Source: a virus. Taken from it: a stretch of DNA of 64,000 nucleotides. Below are positions 56,406 through 64,000 of this stretch, piece after piece. The DNA lies in the IMG/VR virus record IMGVR_UViG_3300044620_000614, positions 1-64,000 of that record; one strand, 5' to 3'. The stretch's first letter is position 1. The number at the start of each line of letters is the position of its first letter. The position numbers and the translations under genes are program-made. The notes below the pieces were generated by a model, which saw only the letters and a list, made by a program, of their open reading frames with translations, ran no database searches and had not been told where the DNA came from.

Positions 56406-57623
56406 TTATATGATTTCAAACCAAGAAAAATCTACGGCAACATCTGTCTGATTACTTTTACCGGCCATTGCAATGGTGATTATATCTGAAACTCCAGCTT
56501 GTGTTCTTCCTAATTGGAAATTAAAGTCATTTATATCGGATATAGTAAGCAATCCATTGATTTCAATATATCCGCCAATAATATCAGTACCACCTGTATA
56601 TGATGTTCCAGAACCGTGAAAAGAATATTGAACATTTCCATTGTAGTGATCGCTCCAAGTGACAGCATCCCCAGTAAATGTGGGATTTAGTAAAATTCTG
56701 TATTGTGCAGAGGTATTTGCAATTACCAATGCACTTATATTTGATGGAACAATTACAGAATCTAATCTAGAGTCTTTTAAACGCAAAGAAACTACAGGAT
56801 AGAAAGTACCAGCGGTTGCCAATCTTTTTGGAGATGTTATAGTCGTTGCGACATTATACCGTCTAGAGAATCCTTCAAATCCTGCTTCCGACATTACGCT
56901 ATTGCATATTTGTTTTGCTGTGGATGCAGATGCGGTTGCTGCTAAATTCTCTATCTCTATACGCAATGGTAGAGTTGCAGTAGTCATGTATGTGGTAGGT
57001 CTCAAATTATCATTATGAAATGTATGTGCTATAACAGGTCTTCCATCAACAAAAAATCCAACACGCACATCACCCACACCTAACCATTCAATATCCATTA
57101 TCAAAATGTTTGCTTTGGTTAGATCTAAAGTTCTGCCACTTGGACCAGTGCCATTGAACTTATCGCCGTTCCAATTCGCTTGGGATACTTTATATGTCTC
57201 ATCATCAACAGATCCATCAACATATGTTCTCAATACAAGATAAACATCATTTCCATTTTGCTCAAGATAGATTCCATTTTGAGCACCAAAATAACCAACT
57301 CTTTGACGAAGGTTTGCTTTCTTTGCTGCAAATACGAAAGTACTTAATACCAATAAAGATTTGCCTGGTTGATATGCAAATACTCTTTTTGTTTCTCTAT
57401 AAACCTTCGCACCCGAAGCGGTTGTTAGATTTAAATTAATCGCACTTTCATTTGGTTTGAATTCTGTAGAACCACCACTAGTGGTTAAAGTATCCCATTT
57501 ATCATTTTCTTGATAACGGTGCTGTGAATCAAACAGAGTAAATGGTGTGCTTACTTTAAGACGAGCAAAAGCATCAATTGCTTCGCCGTTAAATCGTATT
57601 TGATCGTTAAATAGGTAACTCAT
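56406..57623 (-). CDS. Tail-fibre/adhesin-type structural protein
   Basis: 405 aa from ATG 57623 (GGAG upstream). [20 protein letters not shown], then a jelly-roll-like region ([40 protein letters not shown]). The [19 protein letters not shown] block occurs in cyanophage structural proteins. Probably a fibre or spike shaft/adhesin subunit. Confidence 0.7.
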   Translation of the reverse strand: MSYLFNDQIRFNGEAIDAFARLKVSTPFTLFDSQHRYQENDKWDTLTTSGGSTEFKPNESAINLNLTTASGAKVYRETKRVFAYQPGKSLLVLSTFVFAAKKANLRQRVGYFGAQNGIYLEQNGNDVYLVLRTYVDGSVDDETYKVSQANWNGDKFNGTGPSGRTLDLTKANILIMDIEWLGVGDVRVGFFVDGRPVIAHTFHNDNLRPTTYMTTATLPLRIEIENLAATASASTAKQICNSVMSEAGFEGFSRRYNVATTITSPKRLATAGTFYPVVSLRLKDSRLDSVIVPSNISALVIANTSAQYRILLNPTFTGDAVTWSDHYNGNVQYSFHGSGTSYTGGTDIIGGYIEINGLLTISDINDFNFQLGRTQAGVSDIITIAMAGKSNQTDVAVDFSWFEII

Positions 57624-59278
57624 ATGATTCTCCATCCATTTCTATAAATGAATTGTAATGCACCATTGCTAATATTTAAAATTGCAGATTCTTCATTATC
57701 TATGAAATCGTTTGTATTGCCAGGAACAATTTCAATGTAACGATTAGCATATCCTGCTTGTCCAGATTCATCTTTTACTGTAATAGTTTCTCCAGTAACT
57801 GGTGTTGTTGGAAGAGTAATTGTAACTATTCCGGCGTAGTTTACACCAATATAATAATCTAAGGATGACGCTTGATATGATGATGTGGTTACTGCTTGTG
57901 TGTGATAAACAGGCGACAAATTAATAGAGGGTACTACAGAAATTTCTACCCATTGAGATGAATCACCATCGTCAATGTAAACAAAGTATCTACCAGTTAA
58001 ACTATTAAACCATCTATCACCATTGATTGCACCTTCGGGTGGAACCGGAGCATAAGTGAATCTATTTGCTACCGTAGTTCCACCACCAGAGATATCGATG
58101 TTGATATTCTTGCCATCAGAAGAAACCGATGAAATACCAGTTCCTGTGAAGTTTATACTTTTAGCGGCAGAAGTAAGTCTACTTCCTTCATGTTTAACAA
58201 TAAGGTTTCCACCACCACCGCCTTGTGCGCTATGTTTTCCTACATGTGCAACAAGATCATTTAAATACTTAGATTCTATCGAAAGAGTTTTCTTTTCGAG
58301 TTTCAAAGGAAACGTAGCAGCAACTACACCGGGTTCTCCAGTATCTCCTTTAGGACCAATTGATCCTGCTTCTCCCGCTACACCAGCAGGTCCCTGCGGA
58401 CCTACATCGCCTTTTGCTCCCTGAGTTCCCTGTATACCTTGAGCGCCGCGTTCTCCCTTTGGACCAGTTTCGCCCGCTTCTCCCTTATCGCCGCTCGGAC
58501 CTCTGTCTCCTTTAGCACCGCGAGGACCACGTGGACCGGGTGGACCAGATAACCCAATAGGCCCTTGGGGACCGGTATCTCCTTTTTCGCCCTTTTCTCC
58601 TCGCGGTCCAATTGGGCCAACTTCTCCCTTATCTCCAGTATCTCCACGGTCACCTTTAGGACCAATTTCGCCTTGTAATCCATCTGTGCCCCTTTCTCCG
58701 GTGTCACCCTTTGGACCTTGAATACCTTGTGGACCAATATCGCCTGGTTCGCCCTTGTCTCCCTTTTCACCTTTCTCTCCGCGATCACCAATAAATCCAC
58801 GTTCTCCACGGTCACCCTTTTCACCATTGTCTCCCTTTAAACCGGGAAGCATAATAGGAGTTGGTGCTTCTAGTTGTTTTGGTTCTTCTTTAATTACTTC
58901 AGCAACAGAATCAACAATAACATCTTCACTTGCAAGAACAAACAACTTATCAATGATGTTATATTCTTTACCATCTGGATATTTGTCATTACCACCAAGG
59001 ATTTTAAATAATCTGTTTGTTCCTTCTTCTACAAAGCAATATTCACCTATACCGTTTAATTTCACAATATATGGTTTATTGCCCTCTTCTGTAAGAAACT
59101 GAAATGTTTCAGAAAGGATTATATTAAATACTGATCCTTGCTTCATTTCTCCCAGATCACGGGTAAGTAAAAATCTATTATTCCGTGGTGCAGCCTTTCC
59201 TGAAATGTACCAATTTGATAAATTGGCATAATTCAATCGCGGTTCCGGTGTGTTAAATGAAGAAAATGATGGTAGCAT
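57620..59278 (-). CDS. Collagen-like tail-fibre protein
   Basis: About 552 aa from ATG 59278; a longer start at 59311 would overlap thyX. N-terminal globular part (~1-145), then roughly 55 Gly-X-Y triplets ([20 protein letters not shown]) with some interruptions. C-terminal beta domain ([20 protein letters not shown], then [20 protein letters not shown]) as in many phage fibres. Likely a trimeric triple-helical fibre; the Lys/Asp/Glu-rich triplets favour charge-stabilised collagen. Confidence 0.88.
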   Translation of the reverse strand: MLPSFSSFNTPEPRLNYANLSNWYISGKAAPRNNRFLLTRDLGEMKQGSVFNIILSETFQFLTEEGNKPYIVKLNGIGEYCFVEEGTNRLFKILGGNDKYPDGKEYNIIDKLFVLASEDVIVDSVAEVIKEEPKQLEAPTPIMLPGLKGDNGEKGDRGERGFIGDRGEKGEKGDKGEPGDIGPQGIQGPKGDTGERGTDGLQGEIGPKGDRGDTGDKGEVGPIGPRGEKGEKGDTGPQGPIGLSGPPGPRGPRGAKGDRGPSGDKGEAGETGPKGERGAQGIQGTQGAKGDVGPQGPAGVAGEAGSIGPKGDTGEPGVVAATFPLKLEKKTLSIESKYLNDLVAHVGKHSAQGGGGGNLIVKHEGSRLTSAAKSINFTGTGISSVSSDGKNINIDISGGGTTVANRFTYAPVPPEGAINGDRWFNSLTGRYFVYIDDGDSSQWVEISVVPSINLSPVYHTQAVTTSSYQASSLDYYIGVNYAGIVTITLPTTPVTGETITVKDESGQAGYANRYIEIVPGNTNDFIDNEESAILNISNGALQFIYRNGWRII

Positions 59279-59286
59279 ATCTCTAT

Positions 59287-59991
59287 TTATTTGCCAGTCA
59301 AAGCCTTCCAAGAGTGCGGAAATAGCGGTTGGATTATATCATAAATGGCTTGTGCATACTGGCGAACCTCCCATTGTGCATGGGGATCAATTCTTTGTGC
59401 ATATACTCTCGCGTATGCAGAAAGTGATCCTGTCCACCACCATTCGGTGTAAGTCCCCTGTGGTAGCACGGAACGCGCCTGCTCGGGGGCTACCCCCTCT
59501 GCGATGAGTTTATGATACACCTCTAGCGCGGGTTTAGCGATCCTTTCCCAATCAGTATTATATGAATTCACTAATTCGGGGTTAACGAAATCTTCGCTTC
59601 CCTGCTTTGCGCCATTTGTTGGCTTTGAACGCCACTGCGGACAATAGATTTCTGGCGTATCCGAAACATATCTACGGGATACTTCATTCTCTACGAATCC
59701 AACCTTGTGCTTAAAAAGTTGAGTTCGGATGAAAATTGGGGCTTTGATTCTCAAAGTTATCTGAGGATGTGCAAAGGGAGTCCAGTGCTTGTGCTTTGCA
59801 AGATAAGAGATCAGTTTCTGATCTTTTTCAGACAATTTGTGTTCACGATAACCAGTCCAATTGGGATCAGTATCCCAATCACTTTCCTTATTAAAGGAAA
59901 CTCTCGCGGCATTTACTACCGTGAGATCGCTTCCCATGTAATCAACTAAGTTAACAAATCCGTGATCAAGTAGGTTTATCTTTTTGTTCAT
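59287..59991 (-). CDS. thyX: Flavin-dependent thymidylate synthase
   Basis: 234 aa from ATG 59991. [20 protein letters not shown] then RYV is the ThyX signature, with KHK where bacterial enzymes have [23 protein letters not shown] and [20 protein letters not shown] are the flanking substrate/FAD blocks. Converts dUMP to dTMP with FADH2. Works with the deaminase and NrdJ. Confidence 0.9.
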   Translation of the reverse strand: MNKKINLLDHGFVNLVDYMGSDLTVVNAARVSFNKESDWDTDPNWTGYREHKLSEKDQKLISYLAKHKHWTPFAHPQITLRIKAPIFIRTQLFKHKVGFVENEVSRRYVSDTPEIYCPQWRSKPTNGAKQGSEDFVNPELVNSYNTDWERIAKPALEVYHKLIAEGVAPEQARSVLPQGTYTEWWWTGSLSAYARVYAQRIDPHAQWEVRQYAQAIYDIIQPLFPHSWKALTGK

Positions 59992-60334
59992 TATCATCAC
60001 CAAAATTAAATTCCACACCATCAATTTGAACGTAATCTAGAGCATAATCTTTTGCGCGTTTCCACATTTCGGGATCTATCGCTTTGATGTACTCTGCAAA
60101 TTTTATACCAAATTCAGCAACGGCTTCTGTGCTTAAAATCCAAGCGCGTTGCTCTTCTGTTAAGTTGTCGAATTCGACTTCAATTTCGTCCAAGTCGATA
60201 ACTTCTTCATCATCTTCTTCGGACCCTCCATCTGAGTAACTTGGGAATGGTGGAGTTTCTTCCGGATCATCTGATTCAATCTCGTCATCTTCATAGTATT
60301 CATCCTCATCTTCGTAGTCGTCGTAGTTTGACAT
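59966..60334 (-). CDS. Acidic protein of unknown function
   Basis: 122 aa. The first ~55 residues are almost only D, E, Y, P, S (DYEDEDEYYEDDEIESDDPE), followed by a helix rich in aromatic and basic residues. Possibly a DNA-mimic or intrinsically disordered adaptor. Overlaps thyX by 26 nt; placed between primase and thyX. Confidence 0.65.
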   Translation of the reverse strand: MSNYDDYEDEDEYYEDDEIESDDPEETPPFPSYSDGGSEEDDEEVIDLDEIEVEFDNLTEEQRAWILSTEAVAEFGIKFAEYIKAIDPEMWKRAKDYALDYVQIDGVEFNFGDDNEQKDKPT

Positions 60335-61327
60335 TTAAACCTTCTTCCATTGAGAGAATCTAATAAGTGCTTCAGGTCCGGAGTAAGTGTTAGTATCGAT
60401 TACTCTTTTTACTTCGATTGGTGTTCTACCTCTCAACACCATATCATTTACATCCTTACCTGTTACACTATTAGGCCATATGCAAACTGTCTTACCAGTA
60501 TTTATTAATTTTTGATATTGCTGAACCACATGCTTATTACGAGGTTCATTGTCCAACACATAAATCAACTTACTACTTGCAAATAAATTTGCATCAATTT
60601 CGTGGTTCATTCCAAGAATGGCAACTGAGTTTGGAATGAACAACGAATCAATGGGTCCTTCCATAACATACACAACTGATTTCAAATTTGCTCGCTCGAC
60701 ACCAAAACACAACTTGGTATCTTCGTCAAATTTGATAGTAACATAACGAATTGCATTGTCATCCAATGCTCTTCCCTGAAACCCAACAAGTTCATTGTCC
60801 TTATCGAATATTGGAATAATCAATCTTGGTTCTTCACCAACATCTTTTTGAATATGCTTATTCACAAATTCCGCAAAGTTTTCTGCATAATACAAATTTT
60901 CCCAATGTTCTTGTGGTATCTTTCTGCGTGTTACATAAGATTTACAAACATGTGAACGATCCAAATCATTAATAGTTGGTAAAACTATCTTATTAAATTT
61001 GGGAGTGTCCATTTTGATTTTTGGTTTTTCATAATTTGAATGACCGTTTTCTCCACCTTTCCAACGCTCCAAAGAGTATTGTTTGCTTAATGCTGGAGAA
61101 ACGGTTTCCAAAAATCTATAGATGCTTGTAGATGCCCCACAGTTGTGACATCTATAAAACATATCATTGTTTTTAGAATAAAAGTATCCTCTTGCTTTTG
61201 TCTTATTTGATTTGGAGTCACCACAAATAGGACAACGACAATTTGCCAAAGTATCACCCTTCCACTTGAACATCTCAAGCATGGGGGATACTAGATTGAT
61301 ATACTTTTTATCTACAATTAATGACAT
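60335..61327 (-). CDS. DNA primase (T4 gp61/DnaG-like)
   Basis: 330 aa. N-terminal zinc ribbon CRCPICGDSKSN .. YRCHNCGAS. TOPRIM: VVYVMEGPIDSLFIPNSVAI (catalytic Glu), LIYVLDNEPRNKHVVQQYQK (Asp). Works with the helicase two genes downstream to prime lagging strands. 1 nt after the acidic gene. Confidence 0.88.
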   Translation of the reverse strand: MSLIVDKKYINLVSPMLEMFKWKGDTLANCRCPICGDSKSNKTKARGYFYSKNNDMFYRCHNCGASTSIYRFLETVSPALSKQYSLERWKGGENGHSNYEKPKIKMDTPKFNKIVLPTINDLDRSHVCKSYVTRRKIPQEHWENLYYAENFAEFVNKHIQKDVGEEPRLIIPIFDKDNELVGFQGRALDDNAIRYVTIKFDEDTKLCFGVERANLKSVVYVMEGPIDSLFIPNSVAILGMNHEIDANLFASSKLIYVLDNEPRNKHVVQQYQKLINTGKTVCIWPNSVTGKDVNDMVLRGRTPIEVKRVIDTNTYSGPEALIRFSQWKKV

Positions 61328-61329
61328 TA

Positions 61330-61473
61330 TTACTCAATGTTAAATGTGCGCTTTGCCCACTCTTCCCACTCTGGAAGATCCTCGTCGCGGATTGCCGGTA
61401 AAGCGGCAAGTCGTTGCTCAAAGGTGCGAGTATCGTTTTCACTGATGTATTGTACTTGCTTATATTCAGGCAT
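61330..61473 (-). CDS. 47-aa protein between helicase and primase
   Basis: ATG 61473 with AGGAGACACACG before it. [20 protein letters not shown] then LPEWEEWAKRTFNIE. Short, helical, conserved position in the replication operon. Unknown function. Confidence 0.6.
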   Translation of the reverse strand: MPEYKQVQYISENDTRTFEQRLAALPAIRDEDLPEWEEWAKRTFNIE

Positions 61474-62884
61474 CGTGTGTCTCCTCAAATTGCCAATCCT
61501 TTGCTTTGTTACCAAAACTTTTTCTCTTAAACTTACTAGTAAAACCGTTATCCTTTGTTGCTACCTCATCCTCTGCACCAACACCAATCAATCCTTCTTG
61601 TGCAGATTCTTCAACAGTATACAACTTCATCTTGGAACGGTTGATACCAAGAATGAATTTACGATTAGAAGCCAAATCATTATATCGATTCTTTAGTTGT
61701 TTGACAACAACTTGATCCATCTTGTCAAGATCCTCTGTGCGGATCATTGCAAACATGAAATCGGCTGTCTGCGGCAAACCAAATGACTCTGAAGTATTTT
61801 CCAAACCAAGATCAGTATTTGTATACCCATCACGGTTTGTTTGTGTTGCAGTAAAAACTGGCACATTGTATTCTACTGCCAATCCACGAAGTTCTTCTGC
61901 TATTCCCTTAACATAAGTGTAGGAATTTACCATAGCCGCTTTAAAACGACTAGAGGCACAGATGTTCAGATAATCTACAAAGATAATATCTGGAACAAAC
62001 TTCTTCTTAAGTTTTAGTTCTTCCAACAGATGGCGGAAGTGATTTACATTTGAAGATCCGGTAGGATACTCCTTCACGATCAACTTACCGCTAACCCCAC
62101 GGGTTGCATTGAATAACTTTTTGGCGTACATCTCTTTTGGTAGTTGCTTGAGATCATCCAAAGTGATGTCCATGATATTTGCATCGATTCTTTCTGCAAT
62201 TCGTTCTTCTGCCATTTCACAAGTGATGTAAAGCACATTCTTGTTCTGCATTAAACAGTTTGCAGCATGGTGACACAAAAACAAAGACTTACCCACACCA
62301 GTACCCGCAATGACTACATTCAAAGTCTTTTGAGGAGTACCATTGTTTGTAATTTGATTCATGTAATCAAGATCGAAGGGTATACGCTGTTCTACTGTGT
62401 GATAGAACTCGTATCGCTTTTCTGCATCTCGTAGGTAATCGTGTCCGATGTTATTATCAAAAGAAACAGCCAATGCATCCGACAATATAGACGGAAGTGC
62501 ATTGACTGACTTCTCCTTCGACTTACCCTCAATAATATGAACAGACTCTAGGATAGCATTGAAGATTGCTTTGTCTTTGCAAAACTTCTCTGTCTCATCC
62601 ACAAGCCAATTTTCATCTTGCTTCGTGGTTGTATCGAACGCTTTAATTTTTTGATCAATACTATCAAACTCGTTCTGAGTTAAATCAGTACGAGATGATA
62701 GACCAATTTTTAGTGCATCAAGAGATGGTAACGCATTATACTTATTGAAGAACTCCTGAACAGCACGAAATATGGCTTTATCAGTTCGTTCTTGAAAGTA
62801 TTCATCCTTGATGAACGGCAGTACTCGTCTAACATATGGTTCGTTAGAGAGTAAGTTTTCAAGTATTACTTTTTCTACACTCAT
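61466..62884 (-). CDS. Replicative DNA helicase (gp41/DnaB-like)
   Basis: 472 aa. N-terminal helical domain to ~165, then RecA-type core: Walker [30 protein letters not shown] (Walker B), [16 protein letters not shown], and [14 protein letters not shown]. Hexameric 5'-3' helicase. ATGA overlap with uvsX. Confidence 0.92.
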   Translation of the reverse strand: MSVEKVILENLLSNEPYVRRVLPFIKDEYFQERTDKAIFRAVQEFFNKYNALPSLDALKIGLSSRTDLTQNEFDSIDQKIKAFDTTTKQDENWLVDETEKFCKDKAIFNAILESVHIIEGKSKEKSVNALPSILSDALAVSFDNNIGHDYLRDAEKRYEFYHTVEQRIPFDLDYMNQITNNGTPQKTLNVVIAGTGVGKSLFLCHHAANCLMQNKNVLYITCEMAEERIAERIDANIMDITLDDLKQLPKEMYAKKLFNATRGVSGKLIVKEYPTGSSNVNHFRHLLEELKLKKKFVPDIIFVDYLNICASSRFKAAMVNSYTYVKGIAEELRGLAVEYNVPVFTATQTNRDGYTNTDLGLENTSESFGLPQTADFMFAMIRTEDLDKMDQVVVKQLKNRYNDLASNRKFILGINRSKMKLYTVEESAQEGLIGVGAEDEVATKDNGFTSKFKRKSFGNKAKDWQFEETHDA

Positions 62885-63948
62885 TCATCAGACTCATCAT
62901 TGTCCTCTGAAGCAGTCTTCTCGCCGGCAGACTGAGTACCGTATTTGAACTCCGCACCAGCGGCTTGTTCAAGTCTATCCATTACATCTTGCGTAAAGAA
63001 CTTTTCGGGATTCTCTCGAATACTCTTCTCAAAAGCAGTTTTGCCATCGGGAAGTTCAATACGAGTAGAAACCTTCTTAAAGATTCCATACTTTAGGGCT
63101 AGATCAACTAGTCCATAGTATCTATCCAATCCACTGTCATACTTAAGCAGAACATCAACCATCTTGTTCTCCTTAGTAATTCTACCCTTGTAGAGTTTGC
63201 AGTGTATCACATTTCCAACTACACCTCCATCACTATCCTTCTCTTTTCTCTTGGAGAGATAGACAATAGTTGTGGCTGCATACTTTAGACCAGATCCACC
63301 ACCCATTTCCTTCGTTGGGAACATCGAACCCACAACATCGTAGGTGTGATTGGTCATAATAAGTGGCACATTTGCCTTACCAAGTTTTAATGTAAGAACC
63401 CGGAAAGTGGCTTTAATTACTTGTGCGCGAGTCATATCCTTTGTAGTCTTACCTTCGGCAGTGTCCACCATTTCTTTATTTGTAGACAACATACCAAGAG
63501 AATCAAGAACAATCATCATTGGCTTCTTATCCTTCTCCGCTAGAGCCAAATAAGAATCAAGAATAGTGACTGCTTGATGACGGAACTCCTCCACCGTGTT
63601 TACGGGGAATACAGCAACCCTAGAAGGATCTACACCGCGTTCCTTGAACATTTGACTAGTGACTGCTTGCTCTGTATCAAAATACAGCACAGCACCGTCT
63701 GGACGATCCTTGAGAAATTGGCTTACGATACCGAGCGTGAAGTAAGTTTTTCCAGTTGCACTCTCACCTGCCAAAGCCATGATCTTATTGTCAGGCATGC
63801 CACCATGAAGAGAACCAGAGAGTAGAGCATTGAAAGCGTAACTGCCAGTATCAACGAACCCCTTGATATCGCTTCCTTCAATTCCTTCATCCACGATTGA
63901 AGCAAACTCATTTTTAGATTCCTTAATGATGTTTTTCAAAAAACTCAT
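62881..63948 (-). CDS. uvsX: UvsX/RecA-like recombinase
   Basis: 355 aa. Walker [16 protein letters not shown], Walker [15 protein letters not shown]2/MAW-like [15 protein letters not shown] short acidic C-terminal tail ([10 protein letters not shown]) as in RecA. T4-type gene order (uvsX, helicase, primase) supports UvsX. Drives homologous recombination-dependent replication. Confidence 0.92.
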   Translation of the reverse strand: MSFLKNIIKESKNEFASIVDEGIEGSDIKGFVDTGSYAFNALLSGSLHGGMPDNKIMALAGESATGKTYFTLGIVSQFLKDRPDGAVLYFDTEQAVTSQMFKERGVDPSRVAVFPVNTVEEFRHQAVTILDSYLALAEKDKKPMMIVLDSLGMLSTNKEMVDTAEGKTTKDMTRAQVIKATFRVLTLKLGKANVPLIMTNHTYDVVGSMFPTKEMGGGSGLKYAATTIVYLSKRKEKDSDGGVVGNVIHCKLYKGRITKENKMVDVLLKYDSGLDRYYGLVDLALKYGIFKKVSTRIELPDGKTAFEKSIRENPEKFFTQDVMDRLEQAAGAEFKYGTQSAGEKTASEDNDESDE

Positions 63949-63950
63949 AA

Positions 63951-64000
63951 TTATTTATCTCCTTTTAGTTGTGATTTGGCATATTCTAGATCTGCAATTT
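63951..64000 (-). CDS. C-terminal end of an upstream gene (partial)
   Basis: The last visible codons read [15 protein letters not shown] then TAA at 63951. The AAAGGAGATAAATAATT ribosome region of uvsX overlaps its end. Too short to identify. Confidence 0.45.
   Translation of the reverse strand, partial: IADLEYAKSQLKGDK

Noticed and set aside
58402-59102. Pro/Arg- and Lys/Val-rich frames overlapping the collagen region.
   Set aside because: By-products of the repetitive Gly-X-Y codons read in other frames.

Overview
The window is part of a large, T4-like (myovirus-type) bacteriophage genome. The right end carries the replication core: a UvsX/RecA recombinase, a gp41/DnaB-type helicase, a zinc-ribbon/TOPRIM primase, ThyX and a B12-dependent ribonucleotide reductase, packed head to tail. 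Elsewhere there are 14 clear tRNA genes, a tmRNA, tail-spike and collagen-like fibre genes, HNH endonucleases, and many short proteins seen only in phages. Most of the DNA is AT-rich. TATAAATA-type boxes precede several virion-type genes, as in T4-like late transcription. Three proteins end in PEP-CTERM-like surface-sorting tails (Pro-x-Pro, hydrophobic stretch, basic end). Together with host-type sigma70 promoters in a GC-rich island, this suggests a Gram-negative, GC-rich host with exosortase-type sorting; Planctomycetota or Verrucomicrobiota are candidates. The host assignment is inference only.

Layout. 1-8.8 kb (minus strand): a translationally coupled operon of about ten sugar-transfer genes, including GDP-mannose 4,6-dehydratase, ending in a RecB-like nuclease. 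9.4-9.6 kb: a short element matching a conserved part of 23S rRNA domain IV. 9.6-19.6 kb: tRNA genes alternating with small proteins, an SpoU RNA methyltransferase, a dCMP-deaminase-like protein, and a circularly permuted two-piece tmRNA at 12.81-13.15 kb. 19.57-19.9 kb: a structured leader behind a consensus promoter, next to GMP reductase. 21-25.6 kb: small virion-type proteins and an outer-membrane-barrel-like protein.

25.6-36.3 kb: a GC-rich island with its own sigma70 promoters and GNRA/TTCG-type terminators. It holds a divergent pair, a CobT-like vWA protein and a CobS/MoxR-like AAA+ ATPase, followed by a train of small genes. Two of these repeat the N-terminal domain of the ATPase. The right edge has no genes for several hundred bases. 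It carries a 26-bp perfect inverted repeat and 11 copies of a CGATTGGAAGTT element, several in hairpin loops.

36.7-50.4 kb (plus strand): a run of virion-associated genes. Many have short amphipathic N-termini resembling capsid-targeting peptides. They include a lysozyme-like/HAD protein, a KxDG ligase-like protein, a nucleotidyltransferase-HNH fusion, a likely -1 frameshift gene, candidate lysis proteins and two PEP-CTERM-like proteins. 50.4-64 kb (minus strand): RuvC-like resolvase, Dcm methylase, NrdJ, tail spike and fibre genes, ThyX, primase, helicase and UvsX.

How it fits together. The tRNAs, tmRNA and SpoU methylase remodel translation. NrdJ, ThyX, the deaminase and GMP reductase reshape nucleotide pools. 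The sugar operon and sorted surface proteins would alter the host envelope. The GC-rich island looks like an early, host-like expression module in an otherwise late-promoter genome.
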